A stretch of 64,000 bases of DNA, taken from the NCBI RefSeq assembly GCF_008704495.1, contig NZ_CP023699.1:7688001-7752000 (forward strand). Direction: 5' to 3'. Below the pieces are notes generated by a model, which was not told the origin of the DNA, did no database searches, and saw only the letters and a program-made list of their open reading frames with translations. This DNA is from Streptomyces kanamyceticus. Lineage in GTDB: Bacteria; Actinomycetota; Actinomycetes; Streptomycetales; Streptomycetaceae. The position numbers and the translations under genes are program-made. This document shows, in pieces, positions 32,320-40,783 of the stretch; the stretch's first letter is position 1, and each line of letters opens with the position of its first letter.

Positions 32320-33683
32320 CGTCCCTCGTACTCCTCGGAGATCTTCTCGGCGAGCTCCTGTGCCGCGTTCAGGGCCGATTCGACGGATCGGCGTCCCGCG
32401 ATGGCCGCGCTGATCTCCTGGGAGACCTTGGTGCCGAGGTCGGTGAACTCGGGGATGCCGACGAACTGGATGCCGGGCGCGGGCCGCGGCTGCAGTCCCG
32501 GGTCACGGGGCCGCGCGCCCTCGATGGCGGCGCGGGTGACGTCCTGGAAGGCGGCGGCTTCCTTGCGGTAGGCGGGGTTCGCGTAGGTGGAGGCACGCTT
32601 GCCCGCGGGCACGTTCGACCAGCCGATCTTCTCGCCGACCAGCTCCTCGTACTCCTTGCCGGACGCCCAGGAGATGAACTTCCATGCCTTGTCGGGGTTC
32701 CTGGACGCCTTCTGCAGGCCCCACGCCCAGGTGTAGAGCCACCCGGAACTCCTCGTCCGCTCCACCGGCGCGGGCACGTAGCCGATCTTGCCCTTGACCG
32801 GGGACTTGGCGGCCTCGAGGGATCCGGCGGCGGCCGTCGCGTCGTACCACATGGCGGTCTTGCCCTGGGTGAGGTTGTTGAGGCACTCGGCATAGCCGGA
32901 CTGGGCGGCTCCCGACTCGCCGTGCTTGCGAACGAGGTCTACGTAGAAGCGCGTTGCCTTTTCGAACTCGGGGGAGTCGAGCCGTGCCTTCCAGCTCTTG
33001 TCGAACCAGGTGCCTCCGAAGGTGTTCACCACGGTCGTCAGCGGGGCCATCACCTCGCCCCAGCCTGGCAGCCCGCGCAGACAGATGCCCTTCATCCCCG
33101 GCTGCGCGCCGTCCACCTCGGCGGCGAGCTTCGCCACCTGCCGCCAGGTGGGCTTCGCGGGCATGGTCAGGCCCGCCTTCTTGAAGACGTCCTTGCGGTA
33201 CATCAGGAAGGACGACTCTCCGTAGAAGGGCTGTCCGTAGAGCTTGCCGTCGTCGCCGGTCAGGGACTGGCGCATGGGCGGCAGGATGTCCTTCTCGTCG
33301 TAGCCCTTGTCCTGGCGGGCGTACGAACCGACCTCGTGCAGCCAGCCGTTCCTGGCGTAGATCGGGATCTCGTAGTTGCTGAGCGTCGCCACGTCGTACT
33401 GCCCCGCCTGGTTGGCGAAGTCCTGGCTGATCTTGTCGCGGACGTCGTTCTCGGGCAGGACGGTGAAGTTCACCTCGATGCCCGTCTCCTTGGTGAAGTG
33501 GGCGGCGGTGAGCTTCTGCAACTCCACCATCTGCGGGTTGTTGACCATCAGCACGTTGATGGAGTCGCCGCCTGAACCGGTCCCGCCCGCGCCGGTCCAG
33601 CAACCGGTGAGCAGCGGGGCGAGCAGCGTCCCTGCGGCGGCCGCGGCGAGCGCGCGCGGCATGGGTCGGCTCCGGGTTCGCAT
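32316..33683 (-). CDS. ABC transporter substrate-binding lipoprotein, sugar-alcohol type
   Basis: A protein of 455 residues. A signal with the lipobox LLTGC (Cys 28) anchors it to the membrane. The mature part is an extracellular solute-binding protein family 1 fold: INVLMVNNPQMVELQKLTAAHFTKETGIEV, then YDVATLSNYEIPIYARNGWLHE and LYGQPFYGESSFLMYRKDVFKKAGL. These are near those of polyol binding proteins (sorbitol/mannitol). The AGGAGCG site is clear. It heads the operon. No ATPase gene is present, so a shared one such as MsiK is likely used. Confidence 0.88.
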   Translation of the reverse strand: MRTRSRPMPRALAAAAAGTLLAPLLTGCWTGAGGTGSGGDSINVLMVNNPQMVELQKLTAAHFTKETGIEVNFTVLPENDVRDKISQDFANQAGQYDVATLSNYEIPIYARNGWLHEVGSYARQDKGYDEKDILPPMRQSLTGDDGKLYGQPFYGESSFLMYRKDVFKKAGLTMPAKPTWRQVAKLAAEVDGAQPGMKGICLRGLPGWGEVMAPLTTVVNTFGGTWFDKSWKARLDSPEFEKATRFYVDLVRKHGESGAAQSGYAECLNNLTQGKTAMWYDATAAAGSLEAAKSPVKGKIGYVPAPVERTRSSGWLYTWAWGLQKASRNPDKAWKFISWASGKEYEELVGEKIGWSNVPAGKRASTYANPAYRKEAAAFQDVTRAAIEGARPRDPGLQPRPAPGIQFVGIPEFTDLGTKVSQEISAAIAGRRSVESALNAAQELAEKISEEYEGR

Positions 33684-33791
33684 GAATCGCTCCTGGACAT
33701 AGGGGGATCAATGGGGTGGGTGAGGGTGTGCGGGAGGCCGCGCTGAGCAGCCGGAGGGGTGGGGACGGAGGGCGGGGAGGGGAAGGGCGCG

Positions 33792-34562
33792 TCAGGCGCG
33801 GACGACCTGCGGCCCGAGCAGGGAGTACCGATGGGCTTCGGACGCGGGCAGCCGGCCGCCCGTGACGATCGCGTCGAGGTCGCCGACCCCGGCGAACCGG
33901 CAGAAGCTGCTCGCCCCGAACTTGGTGTGCACGCCCAGGAACACGGTGCGCCGCGAGGCCCGGATGGCCGCCGCCTTCACCTCGCTGACCGCCGGATCGG
34001 GCGTGGTGAGGCCGTGCTCGCGGGAGATTCCGTTGGCACCGATGTACGCCAGGTCGATGACGAACCCGGCCAGCATGCGGGTCGTCCAGTGGTCGACGGT
34101 GGCGAGCGTGCCGGGGCGCACCCGGCCGCCGAGCAGCAGCACCGTGATGTTCTCGGCCTCGGCGAGCGCGCCCGCGGTGGCGAGCGAGGCGGTGACCACG
34201 GTCAGCGCGCGGCCCGCCGCGGCCGCGGGCAGCGCCTCCGCGACCAGCTGCGGGGTGAACCCCTCGTCGACGAAGACCGTCTCGGCCTCGCCGAGCAGCT
34301 CGGCGGCGGCGGCCGCGATGCGCCGTTTCTCCGGGACGTGCATGGTCGTGCGGAAGGCGAGGGTGGTCTCGAAGCCCGCGCTCTCCACGGGGTAGGCGCC
34401 GCCGTGGGTGCGGCGGACCAAGCCGTGGTCCTCCAGGGCCCGCAGATCGCGGCGGACGGTCTCCTTGGCGACACCGAGCTCGGTGGCGAGCGCGGTCACG
34501 TCGACGGAGCCGGAGTGGCGCGCCGCGCTGACGATCTGCCGCTGACGCTCTTCCGCGGTCAT
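33792..34562 (-). CDS. DeoR/GlpR-family transcriptional regulator
   Basis: A protein of 256 residues. The N-terminal HTH (RQRQIVSAARHSGSVDVTALATELGVAKETVRRDLRALE) is of the DeoR type, and the C-terminal sugar-phosphate sensing domain has IFVDEG-like and GGRVRPGTL motifs, LAYIGANGI, and VDDTKFG-like VHTKFG. It lies 108 bp upstream of the transporter operon on the same strand and is probably its local repressor. ATG 34562 fits the GAAGAGG site better than the GTG at 34571. Confidence 0.88.
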   Translation of the reverse strand: MTAEERQRQIVSAARHSGSVDVTALATELGVAKETVRRDLRALEDHGLVRRTHGGAYPVESAGFETTLAFRTTMHVPEKRRIAAAAAELLGEAETVFVDEGFTPQLVAEALPAAAAGRALTVVTASLATAGALAEAENITVLLLGGRVRPGTLATVDHWTTRMLAGFVIDLAYIGANGISREHGLTTPDPAVSEVKAAAIRASRRTVFLGVHTKFGASSFCRFAGVGDLDAIVTGGRLPASEAHRYSLLGPQVVRA

Positions 34563-34591
34563 CGGTGCCACCTCTTCCCCGGGGTCGTGCG

Positions 34592-34751
34592 GTGCCCGTT
34601 CGGGCCCTGTGGGGAAGTTCTACAGCGCGGGCCCCGGGGGTGAACAGGCTCGCAGGGGGCACGATGCTGCCCGCATGTGCCCGTTTGGCGGGGCGACGGC
34701 CTGTGGCACGGGCGGCGGGCGTGCCCGTTTCGGGGGTGGCGGGTGCCCGTT
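34592..34751. repeat. Four copies of a 9-bp repeat upstream of the DeoR gene
   Basis: GTGCCCGTT starts at 34592, 34677, 34721 and 34743. The gaps are 85, 44 and 22 bp, near multiples of two helix turns, which would place the sites on one face of the DNA. The stretch lies between the regulator start and the end of the neighbouring hydrolase gene. They could be operators for the DeoR protein. Confidence 0.45.
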
Positions 34752-34779
34752 CGCCGCCCGTATGGCGGGCGGGCCCGGG

Positions 34780-35976
34780 TCAGGGACGCTCGAAGGCGAC
34801 CTCGGGGTCGGCCGGATCGGGGCCTTCGAGCAGCGGCTGGGGGATGCCGCGCAGGGACTGGTCGAAGAAGGCCCCGACGTAGGCGCGGGTGAGGCGCTGG
34901 GAGCGCTCGCCGGAGAGCGGCGCGTCGGGCAGGGCGGCGCCGAGCTGGCCGAGCAGGACGGGGACGTCGGTGAAGGTGAAGTGGCCGGAACCCTTGACCG
35001 TCAGCCACCGCTTCCAGCCGTCCAGGCCCCGCCAGGTGCGGTCCCAGCTCTCGTCCCTGCCGCCCGCGCTGTGCTCGGCGCGGGTGCCCAGCATCAGGAA
35101 CGGGCGCCCCGCTAGCCCGGTGGCGGGCGTGTGGAAGGTGCCGTCCATGTTCAGGCCCGCCCGCACCCGGTGGTCCGCGGCCATGGCGGCGAGCGCGGCG
35201 GCCCCGCCCACGGAGTGGCCGCCCGCCCCGATCCGGGCGGGGTCGATGAGGTGGGAGTACCGCCAGGTCGCCTTGGGTCCCGTCAGCCGGTCGATGACGT
35301 ACGAGAGGTCATCGGCGCGCCCCGTGGTGACGGTCTTGAGCACGCCGGGCTCGGTGAGTGTCCTGCACGCCGCGCAGGTCAGCGTCCGGCCGCCGGGGAA
35401 CGCGGCGCCCGCGGCCTCGTAGGCGTGGTCGACGGTGGCGACGACGTAGCCGCGGCTGGCGAGGTCCTCGGCGAGGTGGGTCAACGTGGCGCGGGACGTG
35501 GTGAATCCGGGCGAGAGCAGGACCAGCGGGAACCGTCCCTGGAGGGGGCGCGCGTCGGTACGCGCGAAGGTGCGGGCGCCGCTGTAGTCGGCGGCGGACA
35601 CCTTCCCTGCCATGTGCCCCGACGTCAGGAGGAGTTGGGCCTCCTTCTTGGTCATGTAGCGGGCGGGGCGCCCCGATCCGGGCAGCGCGGGGTAGTACGC
35701 CGAGACCATCAGCTCCCGCGCGCCCGCCGAGGGCACCCAGGGGTCGCGGCGGCTCTTGTCGACGAGGTGCAGGGTGTCGCGGCCGACCGCGAACGGTCCG
35801 GTGGGCCGGGGAAGTTCGGCCTCCGCCGTGGCCACGGACGACGTCGCCCGGCCATCCGAGGCGCCGGGCGGCGTCGCGGCGAGGGAGGCCGCGCCGTCGG
35901 CCAGGGGCAGGGTCAGGGCCAGGGCGAGCAGCGGAACGAGGGCACGGCCACGCAGGGTCTTCCGGGTTTCGCTCAT
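34780..35976 (-). CDS. Secreted alpha/beta hydrolase, PAF-acetylhydrolase-like
   Basis: About 398 residues from ATG 35976 with an N-terminal signal (ALVPLLALALTLPLADGAA). The nucleophile elbow is GHSVGGAAAL, preceded by an oxyanion stretch (PLVLLSPGF), and a late HFTFTD gives a candidate catalytic His. The architecture fits the plasma PAF-acetylhydrolase/lipase group found secreted in Streptomyces. It would cut esters of short or medium acyl chains. The longer frame from 36051 would hide the signal peptide and is rejected. Confidence 0.8.
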   Translation of the reverse strand: MSETRKTLRGRALVPLLALALTLPLADGAASLAATPPGASDGRATSSVATAEAELPRPTGPFAVGRDTLHLVDKSRRDPWVPSAGARELMVSAYYPALPGSGRPARYMTKKEAQLLLTSGHMAGKVSAADYSGARTFARTDARPLQGRFPLVLLSPGFTTSRATLTHLAEDLASRGYVVATVDHAYEAAGAAFPGGRTLTCAACRTLTEPGVLKTVTTGRADDLSYVIDRLTGPKATWRYSHLIDPARIGAGGHSVGGAAALAAMAADHRVRAGLNMDGTFHTPATGLAGRPFLMLGTRAEHSAGGRDESWDRTWRGLDGWKRWLTVKGSGHFTFTDVPVLLGQLGAALPDAPLSGERSQRLTRAYVGAFFDQSLRGIPQPLLEGPDPADPEVAFERP

Positions 35977-36053
35977 GCAAAGAAACGCTAGAGGTCCTGT
36001 GCCCGGCATCGCGTCGCCCCTGAGCAGGAACCGGAATGGGCCCTTCGTCAAGA

Positions 36054-36103
36054 GAACGTCGACGTCGCAGGACGAACGTCAGAGGTCACGGGCGCCGAAC
36101 GTC
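36054..36103. repeat. Three GAACGTC repeats upstream of the hydrolase
   Basis: GAACGTC occurs at 36054-36060, 36074-36080 and 36097-36103, spaced 20 and 23 bp. It is 80-130 bp before the hydrolase start and might mark an operator. The repeat is short and could be chance. Confidence 0.3.
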
Positions 36104-36169
36104 GATCGAACAGGAGCCCAAGGTCAGTGCGCGGACGGTCCGGTCGTCACCCGGTTCGCAAACCGTTCG

Positions 36170-36979
36170 TCAGTACGGCCACACCGGCGGGTTCGTGCAG
36201 AAGTGGCCGCCCAGGTGTGCGTGGTCCGGGTTGGCGGGATCGAGCTCGCCCTGCTCGGCGACCAGCTTCTCGGCGTACTGCTCGGAGTCGTCCCGCGGCT
36301 CGTAGCCGAGGGCACGGGCCGACGAGAGGTCCCACCACAGGCGGGTGTTGGCGGAGGAGCCGTAGACGACGGTGTGCCGCACGTCCTCGGCGGTGAGCGC
36401 GGCGTGGAAGAGCCGGGCCCCGTCGCCGGGGCTCATCCAGACGGACAGCATCCGTACGTTCGCCGGTTCCAGGAAGCAGGAGCCGATGCGGACGGAGACG
36501 GTCTCGATGCCGTGCTTGTCCCAGTAGAGCTGGGCGAGGTCCTCGCCGAAGGACTTGGAGAGGCCGTAGAAGGTGTCGGGGCGGCGCGGGGTGTCGACCG
36601 GGACCAGCGGCTGTTCGCCCTGGGGCCGCGGCGTGAAGCCCACCGCGTGGTTGGAGGAGGCGGCGACGATCCGCCGCACGCCCTCCTCGCGGGCGGCTTC
36701 GTAGAGGTTGTACGTTCCTTCGATGTTCGCCTTCAGGATCTTGTCGAAGGTGGACTCCAGGGAGATGCCCGCGAGGTGGAGCACGGCGTCGACCCCGCGC
36801 ACGGCCTCGCGCAGCGCGTCCCGGTCGGCGAGGTCGGCGGTGACGGCGTCCGGCTCGCCGGGCAGGGGGCGCATGTCGAGCAGGCGCAGCGTGTAGCCGT
36901 AGGCCGGCAGGAGCCCACGCATCAGGGTGCCGAGGCCGCCTGCGGCGCCGGTGAGCAGGACGGTGCGGGGAGCGGGCAT
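36170..36979 (-). CDS. udh: Uronate dehydrogenase
   Basis: A protein of 269 residues, extended SDR fold. NAD motif TGAAGGLG at 10-17, active Ser in SSNHAVGF (108-115), and Tyr 138/Lys 142 in FYGLSKSFGED. PRRPDTFYGLSK, ETVSVRIGSCFLEP and HTVVYGSSANTRLWWD match known Udh enzymes, which oxidise galacturonate or glucuronate at C1 to the aldaric lactone. It is divergent from kdgD, the enzyme two steps further on. ATG 36979 is the start; a stretch before it (from 37030) lacks family resemblance. Confidence 0.88.
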   Translation of the reverse strand: MPAPRTVLLTGAAGGLGTLMRGLLPAYGYTLRLLDMRPLPGEPDAVTADLADRDALREAVRGVDAVLHLAGISLESTFDKILKANIEGTYNLYEAAREEGVRRIVAASSNHAVGFTPRPQGEQPLVPVDTPRRPDTFYGLSKSFGEDLAQLYWDKHGIETVSVRIGSCFLEPANVRMLSVWMSPGDGARLFHAALTAEDVRHTVVYGSSANTRLWWDLSSARALGYEPRDDSEQYAEKLVAEQGELDPANPDHAHLGGHFCTNPPVWPY

Positions 36980-37021
36980 GGCGGGTCTCCTCGTGCGCGG
37001 CCGCGGTGGGCCACATATGCA

Positions 37022-37041
37022 TGTACTCATGTGTACTCATG
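37022..37041. repeat. Tandem 10-bp repeat in the udh-kdgD intergenic region
   Basis: TGTACTCATG occurs twice in direct succession. Ten base pairs is one helix turn, so both copies face the same side. It lies 43-62 bp before the udh start, where a repressor of the divergent pair would bind. Which protein binds is unknown. Confidence 0.6.
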
Positions 37042-37169
37042 CGCGTACAGGATTCACATCCATGGACACGCTAGGGATCTCGGCCGTACCGCGTCAAGGG
37101 TCCTGACGGCGTGGCCCCCGAGTGTGCGCGGAGCCGGAAAATCCGCTCCTGTGCGGGGAGTTCGCGCGC

Positions 37170-37199
37170 TTGACCGGCGTCTGGGGGGCGGCTTAGCGT
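37170..37199 (+). promoter_or_regulatory. Probable promoter of kdgD
   Basis: TTGACC (37170-37175) and TAGCGT (37194-37199) are spaced 18 bp apart, a good match to the main sigma factor in Streptomyces. The start would fall near 37206, some 50 bp before the GTG. Confidence 0.5.
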
Positions 37200-37255
37200 G
37201 AGTGCGTTCAGGGATATGGACATGGATCAGAAACGTGCACGCCTAGGGAGAGCCC

Positions 37256-38206
37256 GTGACGTCAGCCCCCCTCGCCACTCGACTTCGCGTCCCCAGCGGG
37301 CCGTTGTTCTTCCCGGTCACCGCGTTCGGGCCCGATGGATCCGTCGACGTCGACGTCTTCCGCGCCCATGTGCGCGAGGGCGTCGAGGCCGGTGCGGCGG
37401 CCGTGTTCGCCTGCTGCGGCACGGGCGAGTTCCACGCCCTGACGCCCGAGGAGTTCCAGGAGTGCGTCGCCGCGGCCGTCGCGGAGACGGCGGGCCGCGT
37501 GCCGGTCGTCGCGGGCGCCGGATACGGCACCGCGCTCGCCGTGCGGTACGCGCGCCTGGCCGAGGAGGCGGGCGCCGACGGGCTGCTCGCCATGCCGCCC
37601 TACCTCGTCGTCGCCGGACAGGAGGGCCTGGTCAGGCACTACACCGAACTCGCCGCGGCCACCTCCCTCGACGTCATCGTCTACCAGCGCGACAACGCCG
37701 TGTTCACCCCGGAGAGCGTCGTCGAACTCGCCCGCGCCGAGCGCGTCATCGGCTTCAAGGACGGGCTCGGCGACATGGACCTGATGCAGCGCACCGTCTC
37801 CGCCGTGCGCGGCGAAGGACCGCACGACTTCCTCTACTTCAACGGCCTGCCCACCGCCGAGCTGACGGGGCTCGCCTACCGCGGCATCGGCGTCACCCTC
37901 TACTCGTCGGCCGTCTTCTGCTTCGCGCCCGACATCGCGCTCGCCTTCCACCGGGCGTTCAACTCGCGTACGGAGGAGGGCGACGCGGCCGTGAACCGCC
38001 TCATCGACGGCTTCTACCGGCCCTTCGTCGAGCTGCGCGCCGAGGGGCGCGGCTACGCCGTCTCGCTCGTCAAGGCGGGCGTGCGGCTCGGCGGCCTCGA
38101 CGTGGGACCCGTCCGCGCGCCGCTGCACGAGCCCGCCGACGATCACGTCAAGCGCCTGGCCGAACTCGTCGAGCAGGGCAGGGCGTTGCTGCGGGAGGGC
38201 GCGTGA
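37256..38206 (+). CDS. kdgD: 5-Dehydro-4-deoxyglucarate dehydratase
   Basis: A protein of 316 residues of the DapA superfamily with GTGEF at 55-59, Tyr 143 in YQRDN and Schiff-base Lys 168 in VIGFKDGLGD. LFFPVTAFGPDGSVD and the YQRDN motif (DapA has YNxP or YDxP) point to KdgD, which removes water and carbon dioxide from 5-dehydro-4-deoxyglucarate to give 2,5-dioxopentanoate. It is divergent from udh, and its stop overlaps the next gene (GTGA). Confidence 0.87.
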   Translation: MTSAPLATRLRVPSGPLFFPVTAFGPDGSVDVDVFRAHVREGVEAGAAAVFACCGTGEFHALTPEEFQECVAAAVAETAGRVPVVAGAGYGTALAVRYARLAEEAGADGLLAMPPYLVVAGQEGLVRHYTELAAATSLDVIVYQRDNAVFTPESVVELARAERVIGFKDGLGDMDLMQRTVSAVRGEGPHDFLYFNGLPTAELTGLAYRGIGVTLYSSAVFCFAPDIALAFHRAFNSRTEEGDAAVNRLIDGFYRPFVELRAEGRGYAVSLVKAGVRLGGLDVGPVRAPLHEPADDHVKRLAELVEQGRALLREGA

Positions 38207-39369
38207 GGACCGCCGCGTTCCTCTACCCCTGGGACGTCGTCGGCGACCCCGAGGCCCCCGCGCGCCTGGTGAGGTTCGGCATCCGGCAGGTCACCCTCGC
38301 CGCCGCCTACCACTCCACGCGCGCGCTGACCCCGCGCCACCCGCGCCACCGCGTCGTCACGGCCGCGCACGCGTCCGTGCTGTACCCGCCGGGAGGGCAG
38401 TGGCAGGGGCGTGCGCCGCGGCCCTACGCGGCGGGCGACTGGGCGCGCGGCGACGCCTACGGAGAGGCGGCCAAGGCCCTTCAGGACGCCGGGATCGAGG
38501 TGCACAGCTGGGTCGTCCTCGCCCACAACTCCCGCCTGGGCGGCGACCATCCGGCCACCTCCGTGGTCAACGCCTACGGAGACCGCTACCCCTGGGCGCC
38601 CTGCGTCGCGCAGCCCGCCACGCGCGCGTACCTGGTCGACCTCGCCGCCGAGGCCGCCGTACGCCCCGGAGCGCGCGGCACGGAACTGGAGTCCTGCGGC
38701 TGGTACGGCCTGGCGCACCTGCACGCCCACGACAAGATCGCGGGCGTCCCCCTGGGCGAGGCCGGGCAGTACCTGATGTCGCTGTGCTTCTGCTCCTGCT
38801 GCAGGGAGGGGTACGACGGGCAGGGCCTGGACCCCGACGCGCTGGCGTCCACCGTCCGCGAGGGCCTGGAGCCCGTGTGGCGCGGCGAGGCCGACGACAC
38901 GGGCTGGGAGTCCGTCGAGAAGCTCATCGGCGCCCGGCAGGCGGCGGCCACGCGCGCGTGGCGCGAGGAAACCGCCCGCACGCTCCAGGAGGCCGCGATC
39001 GGCGCCGTCCGCGCGGCGGCCCCCGCCGACTTCCAGGTGCTGCTGCACGCGGACCCGGTGCCGTACCACTGCGGCGCGAACGCGGGCGTCGACCCGGCGC
39101 ACGTCCTCTCCGTGGCGGACGGCGTGGTGGTGCCCTGTACGGGCGGCGTGCGGGCGCTGCGGCCCTTCGCCGCCCACGCGCGGACCGGGACGGTCCTGGC
39201 CGCCAACCTCACCGTGGTGAGCGGCATGGGCGGCAGCCCCGCCACGCTCGCCGCCGACGCGGCCGGGGCTGCGGAGCTCGGTGCCACCGAACTCCGTCTC
39301 TACCACGCGGGACTGGCCTCGGACGCGGACCTTGCGCAGGTCGCGGAGGCCCTGTCACACCCGCGGTGA
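38203..39369 (+). CDS. Uncharacterised protein coupled to kdgD, TIM-barrel-like
   Basis: About 388 residues from GTG 38203, overlapping the kdgD stop. It starts RTAAFLYPWDVVGDPEAPARL and has patches such as VTLAAAYHSTRALTP, VHSWVVLAHNSRLG, VNAYGDRYPWAPC, ELESCGWYG, LHAHDKIAG and CFCSCCREGY. The alternation of strands and helices and the loop-end Asp/Glu/His suggest a (beta/alpha)8 barrel, perhaps glycoside-hydrolase-like, with a Cys cluster that may bind metal. I know no function. Coupling to kdgD suggests a role in sugar-acid or oligouronide breakdown. Confidence 0.7.
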   Translation: MRTAAFLYPWDVVGDPEAPARLVRFGIRQVTLAAAYHSTRALTPRHPRHRVVTAAHASVLYPPGGQWQGRAPRPYAAGDWARGDAYGEAAKALQDAGIEVHSWVVLAHNSRLGGDHPATSVVNAYGDRYPWAPCVAQPATRAYLVDLAAEAAVRPGARGTELESCGWYGLAHLHAHDKIAGVPLGEAGQYLMSLCFCSCCREGYDGQGLDPDALASTVREGLEPVWRGEADDTGWESVEKLIGARQAAATRAWREETARTLQEAAIGAVRAAAPADFQVLLHADPVPYHCGANAGVDPAHVLSVADGVVVPCTGGVRALRPFAAHARTGTVLAANLTVVSGMGGSPATLAADAAGAAELGATELRLYHAGLASDADLAQVAEALSHPR

Positions 39370-39430
39370 TCGCCGATACGATCCGCGCACCACAACCGTC
39401 GCTCCAGTATCAGGGGACAAGGGAGACAAG

Positions 39431-40783
39431 GTGCGCAACAAGGGGATATCCGCGCTGGTCTGTGCCGGACTGATGGCGGGGGCCGCCGTGCTCGGCGGCG
39501 CGGTGCCCGCCACCGCGGGGACCGGCGCGGCGGCCCGGGCCGGTGACGCGGCGACCGACATCCGCGAGCGGCTCGAGAGGATTCCGGGCATGACGGTCGT
39601 CTCCGTCGCCGACAAGGAGGGCTTCCCTCTCTACACGCTCACGTACGCCCAGCCCGTCGACCACCGCAAGCCCAAGGGCGCCACCTTCACCCAGCGCGCC
39701 ACGCTCTGGCACAAGGACACGGGCAAGCCGACCGTCCTCTACACCGGCGGCTACACCCTCGCGGGCGGCACCACCGCGCTCACCAAGCTCATCGACGCCA
39801 ACCAGGTCAGCGTCGAGCACCGCTACTTCGCGCAGTCCCGCCCCTCGGGCGCCGCGGGCGACGACTGGTCCAAGATGACCGTCCAGCAGGAGGCCGCCGA
39901 CGAGCACCGCCTCACCCGGGCGCTTCGCGGGATCGAGAAGGGCAAGTGGCTGGGCACCGGCGCCAGCAAGGGCGGCATGACGGCGACGTACCACGAGCGC
40001 TTCTACCCCGACGACCTCGACGCCGTCGTCGCGTTCGTCGCGCCCAACGACGCGAACAACCGCGACGACAGCGGCTACGAGCGCTTCTTCGAGACGGTCG
40101 GCACCAAGGAGTGCAGGGCCGCGCTCAACGCCGTACAGCGCGAGATGCTCGTACGCCGCGACGCCCTGCTCCCCAAGTTCGAGGCGGACGCCAAGACCAA
40201 CGGCGACACCTTCGAAGAGACCCTCGGCACCACCGACCGGGCCTACGAGTTCGCCGTCCTGGACCAGGTGTGGAACTTCTGGCAGTCCGGCACCGCCGCC
40301 GACTGCCCGACCGTGCCCGACGCGAAGAAGGCGGGCGACGACGAGCTCTACGACTGGTCGAAGAAGCACGGCTTCAGCGTCTACCAGGACGAGACCCTCG
40401 GCACCAACGGCACGGGCCCCTACTACCGGCAGGCCGCCACCCAACTCGGCTGGGCCGACCTCAAGTTCAAGCACCTCAAGGACGTCCGCCACTACCCGGA
40501 CATCTACCAGCCCAACTCGGTGCTGCCCGCCGCCATGCGCGGCACGTACGAGAACAAGACCATCGCCGACGTCGACCGCTGGGTGAAGACCAAGGGCAAG
40601 CGGATGATGTTCATCTACGGCGAGAACGACCCGTGGAGCGCGGAGAAGTTCACCCCGAGCCACCGCGACTCGCACCGCTACGTGGTGCCGGGCGCCAACC
40701 ACGGCGCCTCGATCGCCAAGCTGCCCGCCGCCGAACAGGCCGAGGCCGTCGCGACGATCAAGCGCTGGGCGGACGTGAAGTAG
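39431..40783 (+). CDS. Secreted S28-family tripeptidyl aminopeptidase
   Basis: About 450 residues from GTG 39431 behind AGGGAGACA, with a signal peptide ending near ATAGTGAAARA. The active Ser is in GTGASKGGMTATYHERFYP, Asp in YGENDPW and His in GANHGAS. FVAPND is the family hallmark of the Streptomyces PS-10/Tap type. These enzymes remove tripeptides from the N-terminus of proteins outside the cell. It ends by overlapping the convergent MFS gene by 26 bp. Confidence 0.87.
   Translation: MRNKGISALVCAGLMAGAAVLGGAVPATAGTGAAARAGDAATDIRERLERIPGMTVVSVADKEGFPLYTLTYAQPVDHRKPKGATFTQRATLWHKDTGKPTVLYTGGYTLAGGTTALTKLIDANQVSVEHRYFAQSRPSGAAGDDWSKMTVQQEAADEHRLTRALRGIEKGKWLGTGASKGGMTATYHERFYPDDLDAVVAFVAPNDANNRDDSGYERFFETVGTKECRAALNAVQREMLVRRDALLPKFEADAKTNGDTFEETLGTTDRAYEFAVLDQVWNFWQSGTAADCPTVPDAKKAGDDELYDWSKKHGFSVYQDETLGTNGTGPYYRQAATQLGWADLKFKHLKDVRHYPDIYQPNSVLPAAMRGTYENKTIADVDRWVKTKGKRMMFIYGENDPWSAEKFTPSHRDSHRYVVPGANHGASIAKLPAAEQAEAVATIKRWADVK

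Noticed and set aside
36980..37030. Extension of uronate dehydrogenase to an earlier start
   Set aside because: The extra residues (MSTCICGPPRPRTRRPA) do not resemble the family and overlap the tandem operator-like repeat.
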